Shown here one piece after another: positions 63,033-64,000 of a DNA stretch of 64,000 bases. Position numbers and translations under genes: made by a program. Source of the stretch: Dendrolimus kikuchii (taxonomy: Eukaryota; Arthropoda; Insecta; Lepidoptera; Lasiocampidae); the NCBI GenBank assembly GCA_019925095.2, contig CM034411.1, positions 3,011,001-3,075,000 on the forward strand. The letters run 5' to 3'. The first letter of the stretch is position 1. Each line of letters starts with the position of its first letter. The notes below the pieces were generated by a model that had not been told where the DNA came from, did not search any database, and was given only the letters and a program-made list of their open reading frames with translations.

Positions 63033-63229
63033 GTACAAATAATACTACGATCTTTTTGATACGATGCGTCCGAAGCTGACGATGCATGCATGTGGGACAC
63101 TTACCTTTAATAGCTTAACGAATTACTTACCGTCAGAAAGCTAGATAAATCCAAAAGATACTTTCACTTATAGTCTAGTACCGCAATACTCAACATGCGG
63201 CCCACCTGACATACTACCACAGTTGTACA

Positions 63230-63335
63230 AAATAATGAATTTAAATTGGTAACATCTGGTGTTGCAAATATCCATAGACGATATAACCGCTTTTCATCAC
63301 GTGGACCATCAGTCGGTCTGCTATGAATTTTAGTA
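63230..63335 (+). repeat. Family A tail scrap
   Basis: GGTGTTGCAAATATCCATAG, TTTTCATCACGTGGACCATC. Confidence 0.5.
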
Positions 63336-63429
63336 AAAACACCTAAACAAAATCTAGTTGCGGCCCGTGGAACTTGATCTAATACCTCTATGCGGCCCGT
63401 ATAAAAAAAAGGTTGATTATGGCTGAGTC

Positions 63430-63850
63430 TAGTACAATAATAGTTTCCGTTTACCGCGGGGGGCCTTTAGCTTGCTAGGAGAGCAAAGGACCTTCTACCC
63501 CCGCACAACGAAGTGGGATGTGTTCTCCCAGGGCACACTCCAGGCACTTTATTGCGCTGGATCGGCTGGGCGTAACTATGTTCTAAATCTCAGCCTTTCC
63601 AACACATACAAAGCGCAGGGTCGTCAGGGAGGAGGGGGTTTTTAGTGGGTATTGGGGTTGCTCGCCCGTGCAGCAACGCTCGGAGTCTTCCACACTATTC
63701 TGTGACGTCGATCGCGGACGGAGCGCTGCCAAGAGCATACTATTGCTGCAGTGTTATCGCCCCCGACCGACGCGTGTCGTTCCCCTAGCAACGACCCAGT
63801 TTGTGCGTAAATCGGTTAAGCATTTTCCCTCGCCTCAAAACAAAAAAAAA
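63430..63850 (+). mobile_element. R1-like LINE 3' UTR
   Basis: GGGGGTTTTTAGTGGGTATT, CCCCTAGCAACGACCCAGTT, AAGCATTTTCCCTCGCCTC and poly(A). GC-rich. 63860-64000 shows nothing further. Confidence 0.6.
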
Positions 63851-64000
63851 ATAGTACAATAATAGTTAGTCATACTTTTGGGAAATACTAACCGATGACA
63901 ATAGCTGGAAGAGTGCCCAATGAAGTGTAATTCAAACCAGATAAAAGTTATTCGTAGAATAAAACACAGCAGGGAAAAATAAAAAATATCAGTTGCTTGA

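Overview
The window looks like nuclear DNA of a lepidopteran insect (moth or butterfly). The basis is one widely split insect-type gene embedded in AT-rich DNA packed with repeats of kinds familiar from Lepidoptera: RTE retrotransposons with a (TATG)n tail, tRNA-headed SINEs carrying the GAGGCCCGAGCCCAGCAGTG motif, repeats carrying CCGCGACTTCGTCCGCGTGG, R1-clade LINEs, and MITEs. The order is an inference from recognition, not from a database search.

The only host gene I can support is a MAST-family (microtubule-associated serine/threonine) kinase on the minus strand; the Drosophila counterpart is dop/drop out. I resolved 23 coding exons from 51496 down to 761. They total 2883 nt, exactly 961 codons, and every splice phase agrees. 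In protein order they encode a Ser-rich N-terminal part with the MAST hallmark [16 protein letters not shown], the helical pre-kinase (DUF1908) domain, a complete AGC-type kinase domain (Gly loop, AMK lysine, HRD, DFG, APE all present), the C-tail, a Ser/Pro/His-rich linker, and most of a PDZ domain. The 5' end lies to the right of the resolved exons (not found up to 64000). The end of the PDZ domain and the C-terminus lie beyond the left edge.

Everything else is intronic or 5'-flanking mobile DNA. By region: 1-8.4 kb, LINE fragments, SINEs, a palindromic minisatellite (3.1-3.7 kb) and a nested RTE; 8.4-20.9 kb, dispersed repeats, foldback elements and piggyBac-type MITEs in a tandem duplication; 21.2-24.4 kb, a 3.27-kb element with 283-bp nearly identical inverted ends; 25-36 kb, MITEs, polyA-tailed SINE-like copies and three solo LTRs; 37-44 kb, SINEs, a Penelope element inside an RTE, a P-element/THAP transposase scrap and a 610-bp solo LTR; 44-51 kb, more MITEs, a fourth solo LTR of the same family and an R1-clade LINE with a 14-bp target duplication; 51-64 kb, RTE, LINE tails, a Harbinger-like remnant and further SINE-like copies.

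No CRISPR array, operon, rRNA or functional tRNA gene is present. The strongest observations are the 283-bp inverted-repeat element inside a transcribed intron, four solo LTRs all in ATAT target sites, and a burst of 5'-truncated RTE insertions whose 11-14 bp target duplications are still perfect.
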